Shown here: one piece after another, positions 51,025 through 62,377 of the stretch
How positions within the stretch are numbered: position 1 is the first letter of the stretch
Layout: each line of letters starts with the position of its first letter
NCBI GenBank assembly: GCA_037178855.1
Contig: JASJZC010000001.1
Coordinates: 2,852,001-2,916,000, forward strand
Direction of reading: 5' to 3'
Source: Oscheius sp. JU75
Lineage: Eukaryota > Nematoda > Chromadorea > Rhabditida > Rhabditidae
Length of the DNA stretch: 64,000 nucleotides
The notes under the pieces: generated by a model
The model's input: the letters and a program-made list of their open reading frames with translations, nothing else
Databases searched by the model: none
What the model was told of the DNA's origin: nothing
Position numbers and translations under genes: made by a program

Positions 51025-54000
51025 ATGCGTCTCTTACTACTTCTTTCCTCGGTTCGAGTTCAGTTTTCTGTCACGTTTGTTCATTTAGATGCTATGGACG
51101 GTCTTCCCGTTCGATCTCGAGAACAGCGTGACCAGTCGTCCTGAAGTACAATGCGGAATTGACAGTATTGGAGTCGTTCTGAATACTCAGAAGCCTTTCA
51201 AAGGTTTTGACCAATTTGATAGTTTATGGCTTGATTCAAACAGGAAGAATGTATGTTCAAGGAGAATCCGAAGCCGAGGGCTGTCTCAAACCGATGGCCG
51301 AAGCCAGAGAGGCTTTGAGATTCGACCTTCCCATCGGAGCATGCAATATGAGAAGGCAGAGAACTGTGAGCCTCTCTTACGTAGAACCAGGTTCTTGGTG
51401 TGAAGAAGACAGTTTCCAGAGAAACCATGTTCTGCAAAACTGTAGCCGTTGGTCTGCCCTATAACTTTCCGGAACATTGCTAAGCACGAAAATGATGCAA
51501 TGATCAAAAAATTGGACTCTCTATGAAGGGTCCGATGCACAGTTCGTCTCCCTTCTTTCCTTTCAGAAAGAAGCGTCTTTCCAAAATTTTGATGTTCTGA
51601 AAAGCTGTAGATTTTTATCTGTATTACAGCTTTCCTGAAAAAATCCATTTTTTACATTCGAAAATGGTAGAACAAATAGATAACTCGGGCGCGTACTGAT
51701 TCGAGTACTGTAGATATTGTTCTTCCTAGGTTCTGATGCGCTAGACATCATATACTGTTGAAAAGGAGCCATTATTGAAATCTATAAAAACTTTTTCAGC
51801 TCCAACCTCGCGGGGTGGCCTTCTCCTTTACTCTAGTCGTATCATTTCATCCACTCTTTGTCACCGGCTCGGACAAGGCCTTCAATGTGCGCTGTTTCTT
51901 CCTTGAGTCGGTCAAGTCACTGAATACCGAAGTTGACGTCAGGTATTGTTCAGTCACTCCGAAAAAACCCTTTTCAGTCAGTTGACCACCAAGATTCTCG
52001 AGCAAGAGTTCCCCCTTCCCCAATGCACCTACGAGATCAGAGAGGGGCTCGAGGGCCCGTCTCTCAAGTTCGCCCACATCGGACAGAAGGTCACACACAG
52101 CTGGCATTGTGATCCGGGTGGGTTTGAGAGATATTGAGATAGGGACAGAGTCTGAGAATGAGGCGGAGACAACGCCCCAACTCACAATGGTTACGGTAGC
52201 TTAGTAGTCTTCAACACTCAGTCTTTCCTTTGAACTACAGCAACTCATGACCTCTTTTGAAACACGGGTTCTTTGCTTCTCATCATACCTTTGTTACAGT
52301 AGCACAAAACTTCGCAAGTCTCTGATAGCGGATAGTTCCCAAACAACAATGAAGTGTATCTATTTTAGCCGTGAACTGGGTCTATGGTGTGCTGATCCAT
52401 AGCTGCTATGCGGATGATGGTAAAGGCAACAAGTTCGAGCTGGTCGACGAGCACGGATGCTCAACAGATGCCTCTCTTCTCCCTCAAATTCAATATGAAG
52501 AATCAACGGTCCATGCCTTTACACATTCCAATGTTTTCAAGTACGCGGACAAGGTTAGAAAATAGTTTCGGGTTCAAGAGCTCATTTTTCGGACTGTAAT
52601 TCCGCAAAGTTGTAGAAGAGATCAAGGGCTTCAACTTTGTAGGACAAGCACGACGGTGGTTGTGAGGGTGTCTAAATGTTGAAAAATCTTCCTTTGGACT
52701 CAAAATCATGCTCAAATAAGGAAGAGTTGCGCGGCTAAACCGTGTCTTCCAGATCCAACTCTTCTTGTACTGTTCAGCTCTGTTACAAGCACGACGGTGG
52801 TTGTGAGGGTGTCACGGTACGTGCCCAAAACATCTTTAAACAATACACCATGCTTTCAGCCACCAGTTTGCGGTGGATCCGTCGGCCCGGTACCCGCTTT
52901 CGGACCAGTTATTCCGGGATCGTTCACTCACTCCGCGGACAAAAAACCGAATGTACCAGTAGCTAAACCGGGACCATTATCTCCTCCAATTCCCAAGATT
53001 CCTGACTTTGTTCCTAGCGAGGTGGCCAGCCGCATCAATGAGTTCATCCACAGCAAGACTAGGGAGCATATTCCGGAAGAGGAGGAGCCGAGAACGGGAC
53101 CAATCTTGCCCGGTCCACCTCCTCCACAAGGAGTTCCTTTCCGGTTGAGACCGCCTTTCAGAAAGTGAGTGGAGAATAGAGAGATAGACGAAGGGAGATG
53201 GGTCGTCGCGGGAAAATGGTCAAAAAATTTATTCATTCTGAGGCTGACATGCAGCTATCTCTTTTAACGTCCTGCCCAGTTTTTCAAGCAACGAGCAATA
53301 TGGTAGCATACATTCGAGTGGTTTCCCGGAATTTCCATCACAAATTTCGTTTGTCCCTGTTGACAAAAATTTATCCAAAGCCTGTTAAAAAAAAGAATGA
53401 TTATTGTCCCGAAATACATTCGTGGCGGAACTCCTTGGCAAATTTAGAAATTTTTTTTTTTCCAAGAACCCCTCATTAACCTTTAACGGAAGCAAACAAC
53501 AAACTCTGAAGAATAACGAAAACGAAGGCTGTACGCTGATAAAAAGAAATATTAAAAAATTGCTAAATTTGAATTTCCGCGCGCCCAGGAATCTAGTCAC
53601 GAACGCATTTCGGGACACTAATAATTTTTTTTTTAACAGGCTGTAAGACAGAAACATTTACAGGAATAGTGCCACAATATGTCAAATTTGCAGGCCTTAC
53701 CCTCCTCTAAAAGACTCTCCTCTCAACCTGACCGACGAAATCCTAACGACAGCTGAAATTCGTCGAGCAAACACCGAGTTCTCTGAGGCGATACCAATCG
53801 GAATGGTAACCGTAGCGCCGGGTTTGGCTCGCGGAACCGAAACCCCTTCGAGGACAACGAGCGAGACTCTGTGGCCGTTCCATCAAGAGATCACAACAGC
53901 GGTAGGCTACGGTAGAATATCCCCGAAATACGATGTCAGATACCGCTAAAAGTCTTCGCGAATACCCAGCAAAGACCGAAAACAACGAAAGAAAGACGGG

Positions 54001-54295
54001 ATTTGAAGAAGATGGAGACGGATCTGGCTGTGGATGTGATTGTGCTACCGCCACAGGCTGAAGAGAATTTAAAAGCTAACGGTGAGTCGAAGAGCCTTGA
54101 ACGAGAGAAAGTTCTTCAGAAGCCGCGAATCCGCCAGAAGAGACTCCTATTTGTGTCTCGAAACCAGCAGCAGTCGTTCTGTTCTCCACGCTTGCAATAA
54201 TTTTTTTCCTCGCTATGATTCTAACCCTATTTTTATCAAGAAGAAAACAGAGGGCCGCGAGAAAGTCGCACCCGATGATGGAAGCTTTCCATTGA
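51025..54295 (+). CDS. ZP-domain cuticlin, type I membrane protein
   Basis: Eleven exons with matching phases: 51025-51051, 51089-51203, 51244-51365, 51800-51942, 51978-52117, 52369-52540, 52753-52816, 52860-53164, 53694-53901, 53970-54081, 54120-54295. The signal peptide is MRLLLLLSSMLWTVF. The ZP domain runs from VQCGIDSIGVVLNTQKPFKG through the nematode cuticlin hallmarks VYGVLIHSCYADDGKG, FELVDEHGCSTDASLL and VQLCYKHDGGCEGVT. A Pro-rich stalk, then a single transmembrane segment (VLFSTLAIIFFLAMILTLFL) and a short basic tail (SRRKQRAARK) follow. Cuticlins polymerise into the cuticle, often alae or annuli, after cleavage from the membrane. I could not point to a definite furin site. A 27-bp piece of exon 7 is repeated inside the preceding intron at 52645. 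Confidence 0.95.
52591..52672 (+). repeat. hairpin-family copy plus duplicated cuticlin exon piece
   Basis: The intron contains CCGCAAAGTTGTAGAAGAGA ... CTTCAACTTTGTAGGAC, a copy of the dispersed hairpin family. It is followed by AAGCACGACGGTGGTTGTGA (52645 on) continuing GGGTGTC, which is identical to exon 7 near 52789-52815. Confidence 0.8.
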
Positions 54296-55770
54296 AGATA
54301 TTCCTCCCATGGAGCTATCTATTGTTGTCATTCACCCCTTATCAATGTTAGAGTCAAGAGCTTTCTATAAAAAGTTTATAGAGAAAGGTACAGACCTAAT
54401 TACACATGAAATTCCTAATAAATACAAAATCTTACACAAATGTTTACTTCTTCATAGATCGGCTCAGGAAGGCGGCGATGGCCTGAGCGCACTCCTTCGA
54501 ATGATTGTACGGCATTCTTCCTTATTCGCCTTGGTCAGTCCGTCCCGATGAACGGATCGGAGCAGCGTCTTGTTGACCCTCAGGCTCTCTGGAGGAAGGT
54601 TGGAGATGTTGGAGAGGACTTTGTCGGATATCTTGGCCAGCTCACCGTCTTGTACAACCTGAAATCAAAATTATGTCATCTATACAATATGAACATTTCT
54701 TACCTGAGCGTCATGGTGCCACTGGTTGCCTGTCTCCTCATACTGGATGTATATTATTGTGTCCCTGTTAACCGTAATATTTTTATATACAGGTAATCTT
54801 CTTCTCCGTTACGTTTTAGCTTCCGGAGTAAGGGCCCCTCATCTTCCTCGCTCTTTGTAGTCTATTTCTGACACCTGGAGTGTTTCATCAGCTTACTAAG
54901 GAAAGGAATAGAGTGGTACTGAAAGATTTCCTCAAGCATTTCTATCGTTCATTCCGTGTTAAAACGGGAACGAGTAGGTCACCAACAGAATACTCCTCCT
55001 CCCCCCAGCCGTTCGAGATCATGGAAAAGGACAGAGTAGCTCATATTATGGAAAGAAACAAAATGTTCAAAGCCACTCTTCAGAAGACGCCAACGAAGAA
55101 AAGCTGGTTGTTTTCACAATTTCACGAAGCTGATCGTTTTAGAAGAGCTCTTTGCTGCATCGGTAGATCGCATCCAGATGGACGAGAATTTTCTGAACAA
55201 TCGAATGCGACCGTGGCTCATGAAATGCATCTCGAAGTACTTTGAAGTAGAGACAAACTGATTCTATGACTACATTAGCCAAGGAATCGGACTCCTATAA
55301 GCTTCTGACGGACGTCTTCTTGATTAGTTCCTCCTTCAAACGCTTCTAAAAGAGACTTTAGATTCTGGACAAAGATGCTGAAATCTTTATTAAGTTTTGG
55401 CGAAAAATAGCCTTTGAAACCAAATGCAAGCGGCTCGGCATTGGGAATTCAAAATTACTTCTCTAGCCTCTTAGATTAATATAGGGTATACGGTATTCTG
55501 TACCAAAATCGGTTTAAACCACGATTTCTGTAGGATACTGTACTTAAGAAAACGAGCGGTATTTGTGCCCGGTTTGAAAAAGTGGCGACGCGCATAACAC
55601 GTCGTGTTTTTCAACAAACCATATTTATAAACCTATTGTCATTGTCCTGTATAGAATTTGTGGACACTTGTTCTTTTCAAACGGAATCCTTCTTTCAGAT
55701 GAGTACGCAATCACGTATCTAGTTCAAAAAGGTGTTCGTCTTGAAGTCTTTCCGTTTCTGGACCAATAAA
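54296..55770. other. spacer with broken ECI2 copy and unassigned ORF 54880-55245
   Basis: After the cuticlin stop the stretch holds a degraded copy of the ECI2 3' end (54350-54716) and a 121-codon plus-strand ORF (54880-55245; FHQLTKERNRVVLKDFLKHF). I do not recognise that ORF and cannot support it with splice sites. Confidence 0.4.
54350..54716 (-). pseudogene. partial duplicate of the ECI2 last exon and 3' UTR
   Basis: The segment matches 59600-59965 in the same orientation, including the coding end of ECI2 and its intron boundary (CTTACCTGAG). It lacks 13 bp (CTGCCATCTTCCG in the parent), which shifts the frame, and about 21 bp at the end of the next exon, after which similarity stops. 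Because it is a fragment with a frameshift and no upstream exons, it is a non-functional duplicate. Confidence 0.85.
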
Positions 55771-57708
55771 ATGGCAGAAGATACAGCTGATCTTACAATT
55801 AACAGCCTCCAAATCGTTTCCTCCCCAATTTTTCATGTTGATGACAACATATTTGCCGAATTGGCGGCAGATCTCTCGCCTCAACCTGCCGCGACCCTAC
55901 TCCTTATTTTTCGAGATCTTCTGAACCAATGGTCCTTACGAGTCCAATCAGGCCGATTCCTCTCGGTAAGCTTCTCTTTGCATCCATTGTATTTGCCCTT
56001 TTCAGTCGGTCATTTTGCAATTTGAACGAGTAATGATGCTTCATGGGGTGCCGATGGAAGTTAATTTGGACAATCGGTGGTTCAAGCAGCGTTCTATTCA
56101 TCGACATAGCTTTGCATACTTGATACCGGCATACGAATACATGCCGAGAAGGAGTCTCGCTGCGTTGTACAAGGACCTTTCTCGATTGGAGGACAGGCTT
56201 CATTGGCAGATTTGGATGGGTACGGAGGAAGAAGATCACAGGAAATTGTTGGTTTTTGTTCTAACGTGTGTGACAGTTCTTCAGCCACCAACTTCGGATA
56301 GGATACCAAGGCGAGCGTGGACAGATTCTTCATTTGGTCAGAAATCTCAACTATCGCGGATTCGCTGCTCATTATTGTATGCTTTTTCATTTATTTTCAG
56401 TGTAAAAACAGTCCAGCTTACTCACTATTTACCCGAATGTATCAGTGCCACAGAGCACGTACCCAGGTGCTCAGCGTGTATACGGCCTTGTTAGGTTCTC
56501 TTCAGACGATTCTGGCCCCACAGAGGGTTTGTTGCTGTGAATTGCTCTCCAGTTTGATTCCATTCAGGTAAACGATGTCGACTTTTCTGAAAAACTCTTC
56601 CAATTGGCGGAAAACTGCGCGAGAAGTCTGGGCACCCTGTGAGGTTCTAACATTTTTTTGGGATCTAAATATTGCAGAAAGGACTGCCCCTTATTTGCCT
56701 TTCTTAGCGAGATTCTGATCGCTTTGCTTGTTTTCGACGGCCTCAATGCAGCAGTTGCTATGACCGGTATCGAGTTGCGATGTGATAAACGTTTCAAAAA
56801 CTTCAAGGTTTACTATTGTTTCGACTACAAACTCTTCATTTTCAGCATTTCTGTTATTGGCAGCCGTATCGTCGTCTTTTAGCCTACATAATGCTCGAGA
56901 AGGACCCTGGGAATCTGGTGATTGATGCTCAAATTTTGGGCGAAGAGCTAGAAGGCCAGTTGGGAGGTTTCGTTAGATGTTTCAGTGCAAAAAAGATGTT
57001 CCAGTTATGGAGGATGCAGCTGCCTCGGTGTTTGCAGAAGCTGCCATCAGACTATACGTGAAGAAGGGGCTCTACGATAAATTGTAGCGTTTCCTGTAGT
57101 TTTTTGGAATGTATGATTTTCAGTATGAATTGTGTGGCAAGATACGCCAAACAAGTCCCGAGAAGAGCCAAAGGGCTCCTAGAATACCTTCAAACAACAG
57201 AGTACGTCGAAGAGACGGACGTCGTCATTGACAATGTGAGATTTTTCACATTTTTTTCAATAATACTTTAGGCATGCGATCCAATGGAGAACAAGCTGCA
57301 TCCGAGCGAAGAACTATGGGTCCGTTGGTGTGAAAAACGTCTAAAAAGTCCTGCTAGGTATGCCTCATTTCATGAGCTGTAAAAATACCTCGTCCAGATA
57401 CGGTCCCTTGGTGGAGGTCTATACAAATTGCTGCAGAGTATTGTTCCAATTCCTCGACTTTGGCCAAAATCGGGCAAATGAGCGAGCTTGGTGGGCTCTT
57501 CTATTTGTAATACAAGCTGTCGATCAAGAAACGTTAGTTTTAAGCCTTCTCCTTCTGAAAAACAACTTTTAGCGTGGATCCCCTGTGGGTAGAAAGATTA
57601 GATTGGTGGCCGGCTTTCCATCATGAGGGCATAATTTTGTCAGAAACTGCGAAAGATTGCCGCGACGTGATATTCCGCGTTCTTCGAAAAGAACTTCGGC
57701 GGCCGTAA
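55771..57708 (+). CDS. conserved-looking large helical protein, unidentified
   Basis: The gene starts ATG 55771 (MAEDTADLTINSLQIVSSP) and ends TAA 57706-57708, with introns of about 40-60 nt. Exons start at 55771, 56006, 56294, 56401, 56569, 56680, 56844, 57124, 57273, 57400 and 57574 approximately. AATAAA lies at 57803-57808. The product of roughly 480 aa is helical and Leu-rich (AATLLLIFRDLLNQWSLRV; LYKDLSRLEDRLHWQIWMG; FLSEILIALLVFDGLNAAVA; LWVRWCEKRLKSPARYGPLV), with no signal peptide or obvious catalytic motif. It looks like an alpha-solenoid type protein. Codon pattern and consistent splicing make it a real gene, but I do not recognise the family. Confidence 0.75.
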
Positions 57709-58468
57709 CCTCCTCTCTAATCGTTTGTTATGGTTATCATTGTTTTGTCACGGGTTACAACTTACTTGTACATTTTGTTGAGTTTTAACCTTCCTAGTCA
57801 GAAATAAAGCATCTCTCGAAAAATTGATAGTCGACCAGTACAGTAATCTATACAGACAATTTTGCTGACATTCTTTCGTCAAGAGAGAGGGGGAGATATA
57901 TAATAAAATGTTATGGTTTGTTTAAAAAAAAAAAAGATTGCAGTGTCCCGAATTGCTTACGTGACGGGACTCCGTGACGGGAAGACGGGAATTCAAATTT
58001 AGCAGTTTTTTTTTTTGAGATTGTTCTTATTAATGTGCAACCTTCATTTACGTCATTTTTCGGAGTTTTCGTTTGCTTCCGGTAAAGGCTGCTAGTAGCC
58101 ACGTTTTACCAAACGACCAGCTGCTCAAGTGACTGAAAGGCTCCGTATTCGAGGTAAGTCCTACTTCCTGTAACAGTTTGTGGTCTGGGTAGAACTACTA
58201 AGAGCAGCAAGCAGAACACAGAATCCTTTAAATTTCTGTATTTCAGATGCTGGCTGCTGTTCTGGAGTGAAAGATGATGAAGAAATAGTCAACTGCACAA
58301 GAATCGGAAGAGAAGAAGTCTGTGATCTTTTGCGGCTGGTAGTCAGAATCACTGGTCCGTGCTCTTCCTGTGTTCAGTTACTCTCGGGGTTCAGTTAGCC
58401 TGTAGCTAGTTTTTTTTTCTTCTTTTGAGCGAGAGAACAAAATTTGCCCAACTTCTTACCCCCTAACC
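57709..58468. other. spacer with possible receptor-related exon pieces
   Basis: The 3' UTR of the upstream gene lies here. An exon-like piece near 58246-58397 (CCSGVKDDEEIVNCTRIGRE) follows TTTCAG, but I cannot tie it to a gene. Confidence 0.3.
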
Positions 58469-58661
58469 AGGGAAGGGTTTTAGTTGCCCGCGGGATATTG
58501 AAACGAGGTAGGTGTCATTCGAAAGGGCATCGAAAATGATGGTGTTTCCCAAATTTTCAGCTGCGGAATGGATGTCTACTGTCCTCTGGAGCTTTTCCCG
58601 TTTCCAGATTTTGAGCTGAATTTGCGCTCTTGGACTTGGATATCCAGTGCTTCTTTCAGCA
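58469..58661 (+). pseudogene. Cys-loop receptor fragment, left copy
   Basis: An exon ending GRVLVARGILKR, a 60-nt GTAGGT...TTTCAG intron, and an exon starting SCGMDVYCPLELFPFPDFEL then NLRSWTW resemble the Cys-loop region of ligand-gated ion channels (strand, Cys, MDV, FPF, GSWTW-like). The second cysteine position is not standard and no other receptor exons are adjacent, so this is probably a displaced fragment. It ends where a tRNA-like element begins. Confidence 0.55.
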
Positions 58662-58666
58662 CAAGT

Positions 58667-58738
58667 GACCAAGTGGTGCAGTGCTTAAGCGCTCCGCTGG
58701 AAAACTTTTGGTTTTCAGTTCGAATCCTCTCTTCGGAA
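58667..58738 (+). repeat. tRNA-like element in inverted duplication, left arm
   Basis: The segment has AAGTGGTGCAGTGCTTAAGC (A-box-like) and CAGTTCGAATCC (B box). It resembles the 40568 copy most. Confidence 0.55.
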
Positions 58739-58924
58739 AACATTTTTATTTACTCATTTCAAAAGTATTTAGTTTCTATCATTGCTTTTTTTTACTGCTA
58801 AAAGCTTTATAGTCGACCCTTTCACTCACTGAATACAAAAATCCCTTTTTCGGATAGCACTGTGACGACCAGTATCGCACAATTTCACAGCCACTTTGAC
58901 TAAAGAAAAGGTTTTTTTGCGTGA

Positions 58925-58985
58925 CAATGTACTGCAAAGTTGTAGCCTTGATCTGTTCTACAACTTTGCAAAACATAGCCAAGCC
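58925..58985. repeat. hairpin-family copy at the centre of the inverted duplication
   Basis: ACTGCAAAGTTGTAGCCTTG and TTCTACAACTTTGCAAAACA form a stem of about 15 bp with a short loop, the clearest example of the dispersed hairpin family in the window. Confidence 0.8.
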
Positions 58986-59080
58986 GGAAAAGCATTTGTT
59001 CGTCCCGAAAAACGAATTTGAACGCGCGAACTATATCAAAAAAGTTAGGTAATGGGAAGGTGGACTATAAAAATTTTCTA

Positions 59081-59417
59081 GCTTTTAGCAGTAAAAAAAA
59101 GCAATGATAGAAACTAAATACTTTTGAAATGAGTAAATAAAAATGTTTTCCGAAGAGAGGATTCGAACTGAAAACCAAAAGTTTTTCAGCGGAGCGCTTA
59201 GGCACTGCACCACTTGGTCACTTGTGCTGAAAGAAGCACTGGATATCCAAGTCCAAGAGCGCAAATTCAGCTCAAAATCTGGAAACGGGAAAAGCTCCAG
59301 AGGACAGTAGACATCCATTCCGCAGCTGAAAATTTGGGAAACACCATTATTTTCGATGCCCTTTCGAATGACACCTACCTCGTTTCAATATCCCGCGGGC
59401 AACTAAAACCCTTCCCT
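59081..59417 (-). repeat. right arm of the 337-bp inverted duplication
   Basis: This is the inverted complement of 58469-58805, containing the second tRNA-like element (59148-59219, -) and the second receptor fragment (59225-59417, -). Confidence 0.92.
59225..59417 (-). pseudogene. Cys-loop receptor fragment, right copy
   Basis: The protein pieces and the intron are the same as in the left copy, read on the minus strand. No flanking receptor exons are seen on this strand either, so I cannot tell which copy is the source. Confidence 0.5.
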
Positions 59418-59675
59418 AGTAAGAGCGATCCATGCCCTATACCTTCTTTGATTATTCGTCGTACCCATTTGTCCCTGATCCCTCCGTAGATCTTGAGGCA
59501 TTCTGTAACCTTTTCTCGACCTATGATGCTACAAGATACATACCGTAAGCCTTCATCAATAAAATGTGATGTTTCCCACCTGTCTCTACACGAGGCATTC
59601 TATCCTCTGTACAAACATTTATGTTACAAACTTCTAATTACACGTAAAATCCAAGTAAAACCACAAACCATAAAT

Positions 59676-61256
59676 CTACTTCTTCTTCATAGAACGGCTC
59701 AGGAAGGCGGCGATGGCCTGAGCGCACTCCTTCGACTGCCATCTTCCGATGATTGTACGGCATTCTTCCTTATTCGCCTTGGTCAGTCCGTCCCGATGAA
59801 CGGATCGGAGCAGCGTCTTGTTGACCCTCAGGCTCTCTGGAGGAAGGTTGGAGATGTTGGAGAGGACTTTGTCGGATATCTTGGCCAGCTCACCGTCTTG
59901 TACAACCTGAAATCAAAATTATGTCATCTATACAATATGAACATTTCTTACCTGAGAAACGAGTCCATATTCCAGAGCGTCATGAGCAGTCAGCTTCTTT
60001 CCGAAAAGAAGGACATCTGCGGCGCGCATCTGTCCCATCAGGAGGGGAAAGGTGTATGAAGAGGCTCCTTCCGGCGACTGTCCGAGAGTGGCAAAAGGTG
60101 TGTGGAAGGTTGCCTTGTCCGTCGTTAGAATGTAGTCGAAGAGGGGAAGGACGGTGACGGAGATGCCCACAGCCGGACCATTTATGACGGCGATCAGGGG
60201 CTTCTGGTGGTCAATGTAGGCCTAAAGAAGGTTTGGAACAAGAACTACGAGACTTACCTGGACATACTGCTCGAGGATGACCCCAGCTTCCTCGGCCATC
60301 TGTCGGGTTTCTTCTTTGGAGGCGCTGGCAGCCTTGGCGAAGTTGGTCAGATCGTTTCCAGCGCAGTAGTAGTTTCCGGCTCCTGAAACACAACTTGTAA
60401 AAGTTCAAAGAGTTTCTCGCTTACCTGTAATGACTGTGACTGAAGTAGCAGTACATTTGTTCGAAGCCTCTAGGGCTGCTATGACTCCTCTGTACATGTC
60501 CAGGGTCAGGGCATTGAACTTTGAGGGTCGATTGAGGGTGATCTTGAACAGTTTGCCCTCTCGGCTTACCTGGGGAATCAAGAGTTTATTGGATTAGTCT
60601 GTCTCAAACTCACATCCAGCCCATCGACGGCAGCCAAACCTTCAATTGTAGCCGAAGCTGGAGTAGCTGCTTCGTCTTTGGCGAGAGAATTAATTAATTC
60701 AGCATACTTGTCCTTGGCATCGTCCTGTCATCGACTGTGTGATAGAAAAACAATGGCACTACCTGACTTAGCCCCTTGAACTTGGCCCAGGCGTCATACT
60801 TTGCTCGTCCGACGAAATCCATCATCCCAGGACGACTGCCAGAGACATCTCCGGACGAGGCCTGTCATTTCAAGAGTTCAAAGAAGGACAAATAAGGGAT
60901 TTACCTGCTTGAAGAGGGCATAAATCTGTAGCTTGACCTCATTGTCCGGTTCCTCTTTCAGAGTCTTCAGTTTGCTCTGAGCGCTGGAGAAGGCATCGTT
61001 TGCCGAAGACAGTTGTCTTAAAAAAAATAAGATTGTTTGAGCCAAAAATTAGAAAAATAGTGAGGCTCTTTTTCGTTTTAGCATATACGGGCTAGGCCAT
61101 GGTCTGCAATGCTCGATCACATCCACAACTCTGTAACACAGCCCATTGCCGTAAAATGACGTTTTAGACCCAAAGAAGATTCTAAAAAACAAACCTTAAA
61201 CTGTTCCTTGGCTGAATGCGAATGATCGACCGAGCAAGAGAGGAGAATCCCAACAT
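59676..61256 (-). CDS. ECI2: enoyl-CoA delta isomerase 2 with ACBP domain
   Basis: The gene starts ATG 61256 ([18 protein letters not shown], a mitochondrial-type presequence) and ends TAG 59676-59678. The first domain is an acyl-CoA-binding protein fold ([45 protein letters not shown]). The second is a crotonase fold ([69 protein letters not shown]). The order and spacing match ECI2/PECI, which moves double bonds in unsaturated acyl-CoA during beta-oxidation. The C terminus ends SRSMKKK and lacks a peroxisomal SKL. A broken copy of its 3' end lies at 54350-54716. Confidence 0.95.
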
Positions 61257-62147
61257 TCTATCTGAACATATTTTTCATTTAGAGCAGATTCAAAAGTAAA
61301 AGAAGGAATAGAAAGTACGCGACTACACGATGTCCAAGATACGCGTATCCAGCTGGGACGAACGTTGGACTTTGTACTTGCGACAGCTGGGGCGAAACAA
61401 CAGGGTACAACCCCTTTCTTGTCTATTTTTCATTTAAACTTTTAAAGGACAGCGGTCTACCTTTTTATAACTATAAATGACGTAGTGTACAAGTCACTTT
61501 GTCATTCCCAACTATATGAATGATATATATAGGTAGTAATCATCGAATGTTATCGATGACTACTAAAATCATACTAAAATTATCCGAAAATATTAACTAG
61601 CCGAGGCGCGACGGGCAAACTTTCTAGAAAAAAAATCGGGGGAAAAAATTGCCGAATTACGGATTCTAAGAGATATATTCTTGTAGAGTTCGATGAGTAC
61701 TATAACGAGTTCACTAACAATTGTAAAAAAAAATAATTCACTGCCGATCCACAACGATTTGAAAATTGAAAATTTGATTTTTTTTTTTTTCGTTTGAATT
61801 TCCCGCCCAAACTCTAAAGGTACTTGCGTCAATTACATTTTCATTGCGACGAGCAATTTTTCAGCAACCGAAAACAGTTATTCATGTGTTTTTCTTTTGG
61901 TTTTTTGTACTCTGTAAAGCTGTAATCGTAATGGAAGAGAATAAAAAGCACCCAACAGTATATTTCTGAGATGGCGTCTCGGCTTACGGTGCAGTTGTCT
62001 GCAGAACCCAGACTCTGGACGACCGATGTTTGGTACCCTTATAAATCGAACTCCTCTCGACGTGACTCTCTGAACAAGCCGGACAAAACTTTATTGTGTG
62101 AAAGTTGAGCGAAAATCAATATTTGTGATCGAAAGGTTTTAAAAGAT

Positions 62148-62183
62148 AAGTTAGGCTATGCTCCTTCGGGGCATGCCTAACTT
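62148..62183. repeat. short hairpin
   Basis: AAGTTAGGCTATGC pairs with GCATGCCTAACTT around TCCTTCGGG. The stem is about 13 bp with a single bulge, and no T-run follows that would suggest a pol III terminator. Confidence 0.6.
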
Positions 62184-62196
62184 GTTTCGTCTCTCA

Positions 62197-62377
62197 CTGA
62201 ACCCACTTCCCACTTTTGAATTCGCTTCCCCTCTTCTCAACCCTCTTCGAGCCCATTCTCTTACCCTTTGAACCGACTTCCTAAACTTTTAACTCACTTC
62301 ATAACCTTGAACCCGGCCTCTTAACTATTGAACCCGCTTCCCATTCTGTCAACCCATTTCCCATCGTTTGATCCCAG
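62197..62377 (+). repeat. degenerate minisatellite, about 20-bp unit
   Basis: The unit TTGAACCCACTTCCCAACTT and variants (GAACCGACTTCCTAAACTTT, TGAACCCGCTTCCCATTCTG) repeat about eight times with drift. Confidence 0.75.

Larger units (their letters stand above)
58469..58805 (+). repeat. left arm of a 337-bp inverted duplication
   Basis: The arm is nearly identical to the inverse of 59081-59417, with a few substitutions (for example GCTTAAGCGC against GCCTAAGCGC). It contains a Cys-loop receptor fragment and a tRNA-like element. The spacer is 275 bp. Confidence 0.92.

Noticed and set aside
54880-55245. 121-codon plus-strand ORF
   Set aside because: No family resemblance, no fitting splice partners, and a position in a spacer with duplicated debris. 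I left it unassigned.
58246-58397. Exon of a Cys-loop receptor upstream of the inverted duplication
   Set aside because: It follows TTTCAG and is Cys-containing, but its sequence does not match a receptor region and ends without a useful donor.
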